Shown here in pieces: positions 6,784-13,313 of a stretch of 19,384 bases of DNA. The translations under genes and the position numbers were made by a program. Position 1 is the stretch's first letter, and each line of letters begins with the position of its first letter. Below the pieces are notes generated by a model. The model was given only the letters and a program-made list of their open reading frames with translations, ran no database searches and was not told where the DNA came from. Source of the DNA: Tannerella sp. (GTDB lineage Bacteria > Bacteroidota > Bacteroidia > Bacteroidales > Tannerellaceae); the NCBI GenBank assembly GCA_031267485.1, contig JAIRYY010000154.1, positions 1-19,384 of the forward strand. Reading direction: 5' to 3'.

Positions 6784-6805
6784 AAATACCATATTAATGG
6801 TATTT
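6784..6805. promoter_or_regulatory. 22-bp shared operator-like palindrome, copy 2
   Basis: AAATACCAT and ATGGTATTT form a perfect nine-base inverted repeat around ATTA. The spacing to the -7 octamer is 20 bases, as in copy 1 at 5149-5170. Two near-identical palindromes with the same spacing before two transcription units indicate a common regulator or a common origin of the promoters. Confidence 0.6.
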
Positions 6806-6999
6806 TTGACTCCATAACGTTTTGAGTGGGTAAAACCTCAAAATTTCCACAGGGTTGTTTATTCGAATCTTTTTTTATCCAAATACTCGCCGCCTGATTT
6901 CGTCTGGCAAAAATGCCTGTCCCATAGATAGAAGAAGCGGAGACCGAGGGACTTTTGCGTAAAACATTGATGAAATGGTCGGAGTTAGTCACTCTTTGC
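6806..6999. other. Intergenic stretch without a supported gene
   Basis: No coding sequence or RNA gene is recognisable here. The one local feature is an inverted repeat, TTTTGAG (6820-6826) and CTCAAAA (6837-6843), with a ten-base loop. Together with the array at 7000-7209 and the silent stretch to 7521 it forms a gene-free interval of more than 700 bases. Confidence 0.5.
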
Positions 7000-7209
7000 G
7001 CAAACTCTCGCATTTTTTACGAGAGCTCTCTTTATTTTCACAAGAGCTCTCTAAGTTTTTGCGAGAGCTCTCTCAATTTATACGAGAGCTCTCTTACTTT
7101 TTACGAGAACTCTCTTACTTTTCGCGAGAGCTCTCTCAGTTTTCGCGAGAGCTCTCGCAAATTTTAAGAGAGCTCTCGCAGTTTTTGAGAGAACTCTCGC
7201 AATTTTTGC
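7000..7209. repeat. Tandem array of ten 21-bp units, most with GAGAGCTCTC
   Basis: Units start at 7000, 7021, 7042, 7063, 7084, 7105, 7126, 7147, 7168 and 7189, with no change of phase. Six carry the intact ten-base palindrome GAGAGCTCTC (7021, 7063, 7084, 7126, 7147 and 7168); the others have one or more substitutions, mostly GAGAACTCTC. Each continues with an AT-rich tail such as TTACTTTTTAC. A degraded eleventh unit begins at 7210. Because 21 is a multiple of three, frames stay open and would read as heptads (RELSQFL or ESSLxFY), but no convincing start, ribosome site or gene context supports a protein. The stretch after it, 7213-7521, holds no recognised gene or structured element; the plus-strand frame at 7343-7540 resembles nothing I know. 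Confidence 0.9.
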
Positions 7210-7521
7210 GAGAATATTTATAAACTTGAAAACAAAGATAGCCTAAACTGTTCCAAATGTCAGAAATAAAGCGAAACATCTCATTATTTTATAATCGGAG
7301 GTCGGGTCAATAAACAGTCTGCAGGTATGCCGGGGGAAACGGTTGAATCAGATAAGACTGAGGTTTGCTTATCCAAAACTCAATGTTTTTATACACGAAT
7401 CAATACCTGATCCGCATGGAACCCGTGATAAGCAAGATGTTCCGGATACGGCGGGGAATATTCTGATTGACTGTACCCTGCCCGGATTTGAAAATGACGG
7501 GCGTTTTTCTTCGCCGATTTT

Positions 7522-7551
7522 TTTGAATTACGTTAATTAGCATTATATTTG
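7522..7551 (+). promoter_or_regulatory. Bacteroidota promoter of the radical SAM gene
   Basis: TTTG at 7522-7525 and TATATTTG at 7544-7551 match the -33 and -7 elements, with an 18-base spacer, one base short of the usual range. The start codon is at 7585, giving a leader of roughly 25-30 bases. Confidence 0.65.
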
Positions 7552-7584
7552 CGCACAATTGTAATCGCAGAATGATATTTATAT

Positions 7585-8865
7585 ATGAAAATCAAATTAA
7601 TTTATCCCAGGTGGAAGAAATTGCCGGGGCAGACGACTTTTAATCTGCCTCCTCACGGGCCCGTCGTGTTTGCGGCTACGCTTCCCGAATATGTGGACGT
7701 CTCATTTACGGACGAAAACGTTGAAGATCTTGATTTTGACGAAGAATGTGATCTGGTTGCCATTTCCATGATGCTGAGTACGCAGGTGAAACGCGGCTGG
7801 GCTATCGCCGACGAATATCACCGTCGCGGCAAACAGGTCATGTTCGGCGGCATCTCAACCATGCTGCATGCCGAAGAGACCATGGAACATGCGGACTCCG
7901 TTTTCCTTGGAGAGTCGGAGGGACGCATGGAACAGGTGCTCGGCGACTGGCGGAACGGGACATTGAAAAAGGTCTATAATTATATGGTGCAGCAGCCCTC
8001 TATCGAAGATGTCGGCCCGGCCCGCCGTGATTTGTACAAACGCGAACTTTACAATCACAAAGGGGTGCAGATGGTCGATCTGTTTCATGCATCGCGCGGC
8101 TGCCGTTTCAGCTGCTACCCGTGCGCCGTGTCGTATCTGGGAGGCCGCGTTTTCCGCCCCCGTCCGATGGATAAGGTGATTGAAGACCTGGCTTCCATTG
8201 ATAATAACCGCCTGTTTGTCGTCGACAATTCGCTGGCGCAAAACAGGGAGTGGGAGATGGAACTTTTCCGCGAAATGATTCCTTTCAGGAAGAAATGGGT
8301 AAGCCATACGATTGAAGACGACCCGAAGGTGCTTGACCTTGCCGCACAGGCCGGAGCGTGGTACGTGTATCAGGCCGTATACGATACGTCGAGCTATATA
8401 AAGGAGCGCGTGAAACGTTATCATGATTACGGTATCGGCGTGGAGGGGACGATCCTGCTGGGCATCGACAGCCAGACGGAAGATGACATCAAACGGCTGA
8501 TAGACTTCCTTCTTGAGATAAATCTCGATCTTGCCGAGTTTACGGTAATGACGCCGTTCCCCCATACGAAAGGATACGACGATTACTTGCGTCAGGGACG
8601 TATTTTCGATTTCGACTGGGATCATTACAACGCGGGGCAGGTCGTGTTTCACCCGAAACACATGCCGGCGGAGCGTCTGCAGGAACTGTACGAATATGCG
8701 TGGGAGATGTTCTACCGGGACGAGAGCCAGGAACAGAAGATGTTCCGCCTCTTCACGAACGTTGTCCTGCGCGAGATGGAAGAAGGAACGTACCGCCCCC
8801 GCAACCGTTCGCTCGTCAACAAATCGTTCGGAAAAGAGGTGGTGAGAAATATAAAAGCCGGCTGA
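7585..8865 (+). CDS. B12-binding-domain radical SAM protein
   Basis: The 426-residue protein has an N-terminal Rossmann-like region of the cobalamin-binding type (MKIKLIYPRWKKL, then CDLVAISMMLSTQ and VMFGGI, about residues 1-130) followed by a radical SAM core. Its iron-sulfur ligands are Cys173, Cys177 and Cys180 in SRGCRFSCYPC (CxxxCxxC). GTILLGIDSQTEDDIKRLI and TPFPHTKGYDDY follow in the barrel. The N-terminal domain lacks an obvious DxHxxG motif, so base-off cobalamin binding is not shown. Family members methylate or rearrange lipids, pigments and other secondary metabolites. It ends two bases from the convergent ligase gene of the ammonia-lyase operon, and related proteins occur, as I recall, in aryl-polyene and flexirubin-like clusters, so a role in the same pathway is inferred. 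Confidence 0.85.
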   Translation: MKIKLIYPRWKKLPGQTTFNLPPHGPVVFAATLPEYVDVSFTDENVEDLDFDEECDLVAISMMLSTQVKRGWAIADEYHRRGKQVMFGGISTMLHAEETMEHADSVFLGESEGRMEQVLGDWRNGTLKKVYNYMVQQPSIEDVGPARRDLYKRELYNHKGVQMVDLFHASRGCRFSCYPCAVSYLGGRVFRPRPMDKVIEDLASIDNNRLFVVDNSLAQNREWEMELFREMIPFRKKWVSHTIEDDPKVLDLAAQAGAWYVYQAVYDTSSYIKERVKRYHDYGIGVEGTILLGIDSQTEDDIKRLIDFLLEINLDLAEFTVMTPFPHTKGYDDYLRQGRIFDFDWDHYNAGQVVFHPKHMPAERLQELYEYAWEMFYRDESQEQKMFRLFTNVVLREMEEGTYRPRNRSLVNKSFGKEVVRNIKAG

Positions 8866-8876
8866 AGTCAGGCTTT
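8854..8876. terminator. Possible shared bidirectional stem-loop at convergent gene ends
   Basis: AAAGCC (8854-8859) and GGCTTT (8871-8876) pair, with a small inner stem around AAGT. The structure covers both stop codons of the radical SAM gene and the ligase gene, which are only two bases apart. It ends in short A/T runs on both strands, so termination in both directions is plausible but the stem is weak. Confidence 0.35.
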
Positions 8877-10199
8877 GTCTTCGCGATAGTCGAAGAACTT
8901 TATCAGTTTGCGGCTCGTGGGAGGCATCTGTTTCCGGGCTATCAGCTCTACCGGTTCGAAGACTACTTCGGGGGCGACGCGTATCTTCGAACGGAAGAAA
9001 TCCTTTATCTGCTTTATGAAAACTTCGCTGTTGTTCGGGCTGCCGACAAGAATGCGTATGCCGTCCGTTCCAATCGTGTTTGTGTAAACTTCCACGATGT
9101 AGTTTTTCACTTCGGGAATATTTTCGAGAATATCGTACAGCGCTGCGGGATAGAGCGTCGTGCCTTTGTATTTTATCATTTGCCCCTTGCGGCCGAGGAT
9201 GGGGCCTAAGCGCAGGGAGCGCCGTCCGCAGGCGCAGGGTTCTTCGAAATGGTAGCAGACGTCGCCCGTCTTGAAACGGATGAGCGGCATGCCCTCCACG
9301 CCAATAGTGGTGACGGTTATTTCGCCGGGTTCGCCTGCTTTTACAGGCCGGTTGTCGTCGTCGAGAAATTCGACAATCGTGAGGTCGGGCTTGTGGTGCG
9401 CCCCACATTCCTTCTCACATTCGCTGAACGACGACTGCATCTCCGTCGAGGCGTAGTTTACGTGCATGGCGAGTTCCGGCCATTGCTCATGTATTTTCTC
9501 TCCGAGTTTATTGTAGGAATGTTCGTTCGTGCGGACCGTTTCGCCGACGCATATTGCGCGCCTTATGGAACAGTTGCGGTAGTCGATGCCGTTTGCTTTC
9601 GCAAAATCAATGAGTTTGAGCAGGAACGACGGCACGCACATGCATACGGTCGGGTTTATGCGGCGGATAGTGTTCCATTGCAGTTCGGGGATGCCGTTTC
9701 CCACGCGTATCAGCCCGGAGCCGAACTTCAGGCTGCCGAGCTGGCACGCCTGTCCTGCCATGAAACAGCGGTCGATGGTTACCGTGAGCTGGATGATGTC
9801 GGAGGGGCGGCACCCTGCAAACTCGTACGACAGCGCTTCGCTCAGCGCGAGGCGTCGCAGGTCGTTTTCCGTATCGGCGAAAGTGACCGGTTCGCCAAGC
9901 GTGCCGGAGGTCGTCACGTAGTCGCGTATGCCGGACGCGGGAACGCAGACAAAATCCCTGTTGCGCAGCTGCAGGTCCTGTTTCGTCGTAACGGGTATGT
10001 GCTGCAAGTCTTCGAGATGCCTTATTTTCGGGATGCTGATGTTTTCCCTTGCGAACAGTTCCCTGTAAAAAACGGAGCGGACATTCACGTATTCGAGCAG
10101 TTCCGCCATTCTTTTTTCCTGATATGCTTTTATCTCCGATAGCGGGAGATGCTGAAGTTTTATACTGTTATCCATGTCGTGTATCTGTTTAATATTCAC
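8868..10199 (-). CDS. PaaK/CapK-type AMP-forming acyl ligase
   Basis: The 443-residue protein matches phenylacetate-CoA-ligase-like adenylating enzymes, which activate aryl or acyl acids via an acyl-AMP. Visible motifs are the ATP loop TTSGTLGEPVTF, YASTEMQ, the hinge aspartate in RFKTGDVCYHF, a cysteine set CEKECG and CACGRRS typical of PaaK proteins, GRKGQMIKYKGTTLYP, and a final RKLIKFFD lysine region. No phosphopantetheine carrier domain is fused. Translation probably starts at the GTG at 10199, which overlaps the acyltransferase stop (GTGA); an ATG at 10175 is the alternative. As last gene of the ammonia-lyase operon it is the likely activator of p-coumarate, to CoA or a carrier protein, which is inference from context. 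Confidence 0.85.
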   Translation of the reverse strand: MNIKQIHDMDNSIKLQHLPLSEIKAYQEKRMAELLEYVNVRSVFYRELFARENISIPKIRHLEDLQHIPVTTKQDLQLRNRDFVCVPASGIRDYVTTSGTLGEPVTFADTENDLRRLALSEALSYEFAGCRPSDIIQLTVTIDRCFMAGQACQLGSLKFGSGLIRVGNGIPELQWNTIRRINPTVCMCVPSFLLKLIDFAKANGIDYRNCSIRRAICVGETVRTNEHSYNKLGEKIHEQWPELAMHVNYASTEMQSSFSECEKECGAHHKPDLTIVEFLDDDNRPVKAGEPGEITVTTIGVEGMPLIRFKTGDVCYHFEEPCACGRRSLRLGPILGRKGQMIKYKGTTLYPAALYDILENIPEVKNYIVEVYTNTIGTDGIRILVGSPNNSEVFIKQIKDFFRSKIRVAPEVVFEPVELIARKQMPPTSRKLIKFFDYREDKA

Positions 10200-11332
10200 T
10201 GATTGTTTATCTTTTCCGCGTTTTCGACCGGTGCGGCGTATATTCCGAGGAATATGGACATCAGTTCGTCCCTGTCGCCGTCCACCTGTTCAAGCATCCG
10301 GCGGCAACGGCCGTCAAACCGTTCCCGGTCTTCCGGCGTGTAAAAATCGCGGTATTTGGCGTTGCCCGACCGGATGTCGCATGCTATGTAGTTGTTGTCG
10401 TACAGTTTATAGTTTTCGTGGATGCGCCGGTCGATGAGCGATGCGACCGTTTTGTAAAATTCGTTGGGATATTTGTGGGTTATCGCCAGTTCGTCCACCG
10501 CAACGGGTTTGCAGACGCTCAGGTTGACGGAGCCTTTGGGTTGCATGATTCCCGTCAGAATGCTGTTGAGGTCTTCGCCCGGTTGCTTCATGTACTTTTC
10601 GCATTTGCGCGAGAGGTACAGTTCGCGTGTTTTCAGCATGTCGCACGATTCTATCTGATACGATATGGCAATGGGAACGATGTTCAGTTCGCCGGCCGAA
10701 CGAACCGGGTCGGCGGCATTGCTCATGCAGAACATCTTGATGATACCCTGGTCGGTGACGTCGTTGCCGTCTTTGGTGCGGCCGTTGCGCTGGGCAATCC
10801 AGACGGATTCGCCCTTCTCCCGGATTGTGTGGCGGATATATTCCGACAGATGCATGGAGTTTTTCAGGAAATTGCGGATATTGCTGCTTCGTATGACCTT
10901 GAACATTTTGTTCGCCTTTCCGATGTCGACGACCAGCGGCGGATGCATCAGGTTGCTCCCGAAAGTTATTTCCGTAGTCCTGAACCCGTTGGAATGAAGC
11001 ACGTACTGGAACAGGGACGAATCGAGCATGATATCCCGGTGATTCGAAATGAAAAGATAGTTCTTCTCCGCGTTCAGGCCGTCCAGTCCGCTGTACGTAA
11101 AGCCTGAAATGGAACGTGCGATAACCTGCCGGTTCACGTAGTACATAACCTTTTGCTGGAACTCGTCGGTCGTGCGGATATTGCGAACCATTTCCCGCGT
11201 TTCTTCCACGCCTTTATCCGGGAAAATGTATTGTGACAGCGTTCCGAAATATTCGCTGTCGGCAATACGCTGCATTGCCTGCGGAATCTCGGAGGGGTAA
11301 TAGGGACATATATCGTCGAATTTGCCTTGCAT
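10196..11332 (-). CDS. Glycerolipid-type acyltransferase (LPLAT family)
   Basis: I place the start at the ATG at 11332 (MQGKFDDICPYYPSEIP), because an FDDI-P-Y opening is usual in this group; an upstream TTG at 11347 would add five residues. The 378-residue protein carries FISNHRDIMLDS at residues 95-105, the LPLAT catalytic block, but with five residues between His98 and Asp104 rather than four. The later IAQRNGRTKDGNDVTDQG corresponds to the glycerophosphate-binding motif block. There is no signal peptide or obvious multi-span membrane region, so it probably acts at the inner face of the cytoplasmic membrane. Its acyl donor is unknown; in this operon an aryl thioester from the neighbouring ligase is a reasonable guess. 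Its stop overlaps the ligase start. Confidence 0.8.
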   Translation of the reverse strand: MQGKFDDICPYYPSEIPQAMQRIADSEYFGTLSQYIFPDKGVEETREMVRNIRTTDEFQQKVMYYVNRQVIARSISGFTYSGLDGLNAEKNYLFISNHRDIMLDSSLFQYVLHSNGFRTTEITFGSNLMHPPLVVDIGKANKMFKVIRSSNIRNFLKNSMHLSEYIRHTIREKGESVWIAQRNGRTKDGNDVTDQGIIKMFCMSNAADPVRSAGELNIVPIAISYQIESCDMLKTRELYLSRKCEKYMKQPGEDLNSILTGIMQPKGSVNLSVCKPVAVDELAITHKYPNEFYKTVASLIDRRIHENYKLYDNNYIACDIRSGNAKYRDFYTPEDRERFDGRCRRMLEQVDGDRDELMSIFLGIYAAPVENAEKINNQ

Positions 11333-11378
11333 ATATTTGTTTTTCAATCGTCAGACCTTTTGACCGGGCCAACCGGCA

Positions 11379-11756
11379 TCAGGGGAAAAGGGATTTTATT
11401 TCACCGGACGAAAGCCGGCGGTAACCGGGCCGGCCTTCGTCTCCGCCTGTTTCGGGGAATGTTACCTGAAATATTTCTTCGTCGTAGAACGACAATTTCG
11501 AGTTCGTGTCGGGATTACATTCCAGATAGACGGCGTCCTTTTCGGCGAGGCCTTTGCTTTCGCATATCTGTTTTAACAGCGAATATCCTGTGTACGTGAC
11601 GGATGTTCCGGGATTATCCTGATATAATTCCGTCGCCATAATGTATGTTTTTCCGTCGCATGCCAGAATTTTCAACCCGCACCGGGACGGTACGTCCCAC
11701 TGTCCTTTGAAATCAAACACTTCGTCGTAATATTTTTCGGGAACCTTCATTGTCAC
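11379..11756 (-). CDS. Unrecognised 125-residue protein in the ammonia-lyase operon
   Basis: The protein starts at GTG 11756, overlapping the ammonia-lyase stop (GTGA), or at ATG 11750 two codons later. It is soluble, acidic in the second half and has no signal peptide. Visible stretches are YYDEVFDFKGQWDVPSRCG, YIMATELYQDNPGTSVTY and DAVYLECNPDTNSKLSFYDE; the predicted pattern is mixed alpha-beta. I do not recognise a domain. A wing of mostly beta strands and one helix (TGYSLLKQICESKGL) would suit a small binding or accessory protein. Translational coupling to the lyase suggests equal production and possibly a complex, which is inference. Confidence 0.7.
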   Translation of the reverse strand: MTMKVPEKYYDEVFDFKGQWDVPSRCGLKILACDGKTYIMATELYQDNPGTSVTYTGYSLLKQICESKGLAEKDAVYLECNPDTNSKLSFYDEEIFQVTFPETGGDEGRPGYRRLSSGEIKSLFP

Positions 11757-13297
11757 TGCAAATTTTTAGTTGTCAAATAATTTTTTACCGCTTCAATATC
11801 CCTGTATTTAGGCGTATCATCGGCAAAGATAGGAAAGAATGAGCGGATTTCATCATAAATCGCGCATGTTTTTCCCGACATCTTCTTTTGTATTTTAAGA
11901 TAGTCAACGGCCTGGACGAGCGCCATGAAATGGATGGACATCACCTGATATCCGTTCTCGATGACTGTCCGGGTAATCAGCGAAGCGTTTGTGCCCATGC
12001 TGACGATGTCCTGGTTGTCGTTGTTGTTGGGTATGCTGTGAACGTACATGGGGTTGGACAGCATCTGACATTCGGCAGTCGTCGAAGTGGCGGTGAACTG
12101 CGCCGCCTGCAGGCCGTAGTTCAGTCCGAGCGTCCCAAGGTTGACGAACGGCGGCAGGATATCGTCGTTGATGCGGTTGTGGCACAGATAGTTCAACTGC
12201 CGTTCGGCAAGCATCGTCATTTTGGTGACGGCGATTTTCAGCTTGTCCATCTCGAACGATACATAGTCGCCGTGGAAATTGCCGCCGTGGTAGACATATC
12301 GGGTTTCGGGGTCGACGATTGGATTGTCGCACGCCGAGTTAAGTTCGTCGACGAGCGTTTTTTCCGCGTTCTCGAGCTCGTCCCATACGGGGCCGAGAAT
12401 CTGGGGCACGCATCGCAGCGAATAGTAAGCCTGTACCTTGTGTTTGAAAATCTTTTCCGTATTGTGTCCGTACATTTCCATTTCGCGTTTCTTCATCGTC
12501 CGGTTGCCATGCGCCCATTCGCACATCCTGCGGGCAACCGCCAGCTGCCCCCGGTGCTTTTTGGCGCCGTTCATGACAGGCGACATCATATCGTCATACG
12601 AGGCCGCTATTTCGTTCATCATGACGGATGCAACGATAGCCCATTCCAGCAGCCGCCGGGCATAAATCAGGTTGACAATCCCGACGCCGGTCATCACGGA
12701 CGTCCCGTTTGTTGCGGACAGGCCTTCGCGGATATGTATCTCGAACGGTTTCAGCCGTTCCGCTTCCATGACTTTCGCCGCGGGCATCAGCTCTCCGCCG
12801 TAGTAAGCCTCTCCCTCCCCGATGAGCGCCAGCGCGATGTGGGCCAGCTGCACGAGGTCGCCGCTGGCTCCGACGCTTCCATGTTCGGGTACGTACGGGC
12901 AGATGTCGCGGTTTATAAATTCGGTAATCAGGCGGACAAGGTCGGCATGTACGCCCGAATAGCCCTGCAGGAAAGTGGAGAGGCGCGCTATCATGGCCGC
13001 TTTTACGTACAGGGGTTTCAGCGGTTCGCCCGCGCCTGTCGAGTGGCTCCGGATGATGTTGTACTGCAGTTGCCGGAGATAGCCGTCGTCAACGCGATAC
13101 TGAGCCATAGGCCCGAAGCCGGTGTTTATGCCGTAGATAACCTTGTCTTTGGAGAAATCCTTTAAAAATGAATGACAGCGGTCGACTTTCCGGATGGTTT
13201 CCGCAGACAGTTCCAGCTTTTTCCGTCCGAATAGAAGTTCTTCCATGTCGTTCAGCGAAAATCCCTTTCCGGGGTCGTATGTGACTGTATTTTCCAT
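11753..13297 (-). CDS. Tyrosine ammonia-lyase-type aromatic amino acid lyase (MIO enzyme)
   Basis: The 514-residue protein is a full-length HAL/PAL/TAL enzyme. The self-cyclising MIO triad Ala-Ser-Gly is at 144-146 (GSVGASGDLVQLAH), the catalytic tyrosine is Tyr55 in VIYGINTGFGPMAQY, and YSLRCVPQILGP, HGGNFHGDYVSFEMDKLKIA and SIPNNNDNQDIVSMG line the site. The substrate-selectivity pair is Ser84-His85 (IRSHSTG), as in histidine lyases, but NDNQD replaces the NQED glutamate of HutH. This exact combination occurs, as I recall, in the characterised tyrosine ammonia-lyase of Flavobacterium johnsoniae from the flexirubin locus, whose sequence looks closely similar. It would convert tyrosine to p-coumarate and ammonia. 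No hutU/hutI genes are adjacent. It sits 16 bases after murF and overlaps the next gene. Confidence 0.88.
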   Translation of the reverse strand: MENTVTYDPGKGFSLNDMEELLFGRKKLELSAETIRKVDRCHSFLKDFSKDKVIYGINTGFGPMAQYRVDDGYLRQLQYNIIRSHSTGAGEPLKPLYVKAAMIARLSTFLQGYSGVHADLVRLITEFINRDICPYVPEHGSVGASGDLVQLAHIALALIGEGEAYYGGELMPAAKVMEAERLKPFEIHIREGLSATNGTSVMTGVGIVNLIYARRLLEWAIVASVMMNEIAASYDDMMSPVMNGAKKHRGQLAVARRMCEWAHGNRTMKKREMEMYGHNTEKIFKHKVQAYYSLRCVPQILGPVWDELENAEKTLVDELNSACDNPIVDPETRYVYHGGNFHGDYVSFEMDKLKIAVTKMTMLAERQLNYLCHNRINDDILPPFVNLGTLGLNYGLQAAQFTATSTTAECQMLSNPMYVHSIPNNNDNQDIVSMGTNASLITRTVIENGYQVMSIHFMALVQAVDYLKIQKKMSGKTCAIYDEIRSFFPIFADDTPKYRDIEAVKNYLTTKNLQ

Positions 13298-13313
13298 TAA
13301 ATGTTTTTTGTGA

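Noticed and set aside
7000..7209. CRISPR array
   Set aside because: Units are contiguous 21-bp repeats without unique spacers, and no cas gene is present.
6955..7223. Heptad-repeat proteins read from the 21-bp array
   Set aside because: Open frames follow automatically from a 21-bp period without stops; two different frames are open, and neither has a supported start or context.
7233..7240. Third minus-strand TATCTTTG as a promoter reading into the 21-bp array
   Set aside because: No -33 TTTG at the right distance (the nearest gives a 13-base spacer) and no palindrome like those at 5149 and 6784.
7343..7540. Plus-strand 65-codon frame before the radical SAM gene
   Set aside because: It has no recognised family or promoter, and it runs across the -33 region of the radical SAM promoter.
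7855..9408. Minus-strand frame of 517 codons spanning the radical SAM and ligase genes
   Set aside because: It overlaps two clear genes in a shadow frame and has no family features.
11888..13165. Plus-strand open frame of 425 codons opposite the ammonia-lyase
   Set aside because: It is antisense to a full-length MIO enzyme and shows no domain, promoter or ribosome site of its own.
11753..13297. Annotation as histidine ammonia-lyase hutH
   Set aside because: The NQED motif of HutH is replaced by NDNQD, no other hut genes are adjacent, and the sequence pattern matches the flexirubin-type tyrosine lyase.
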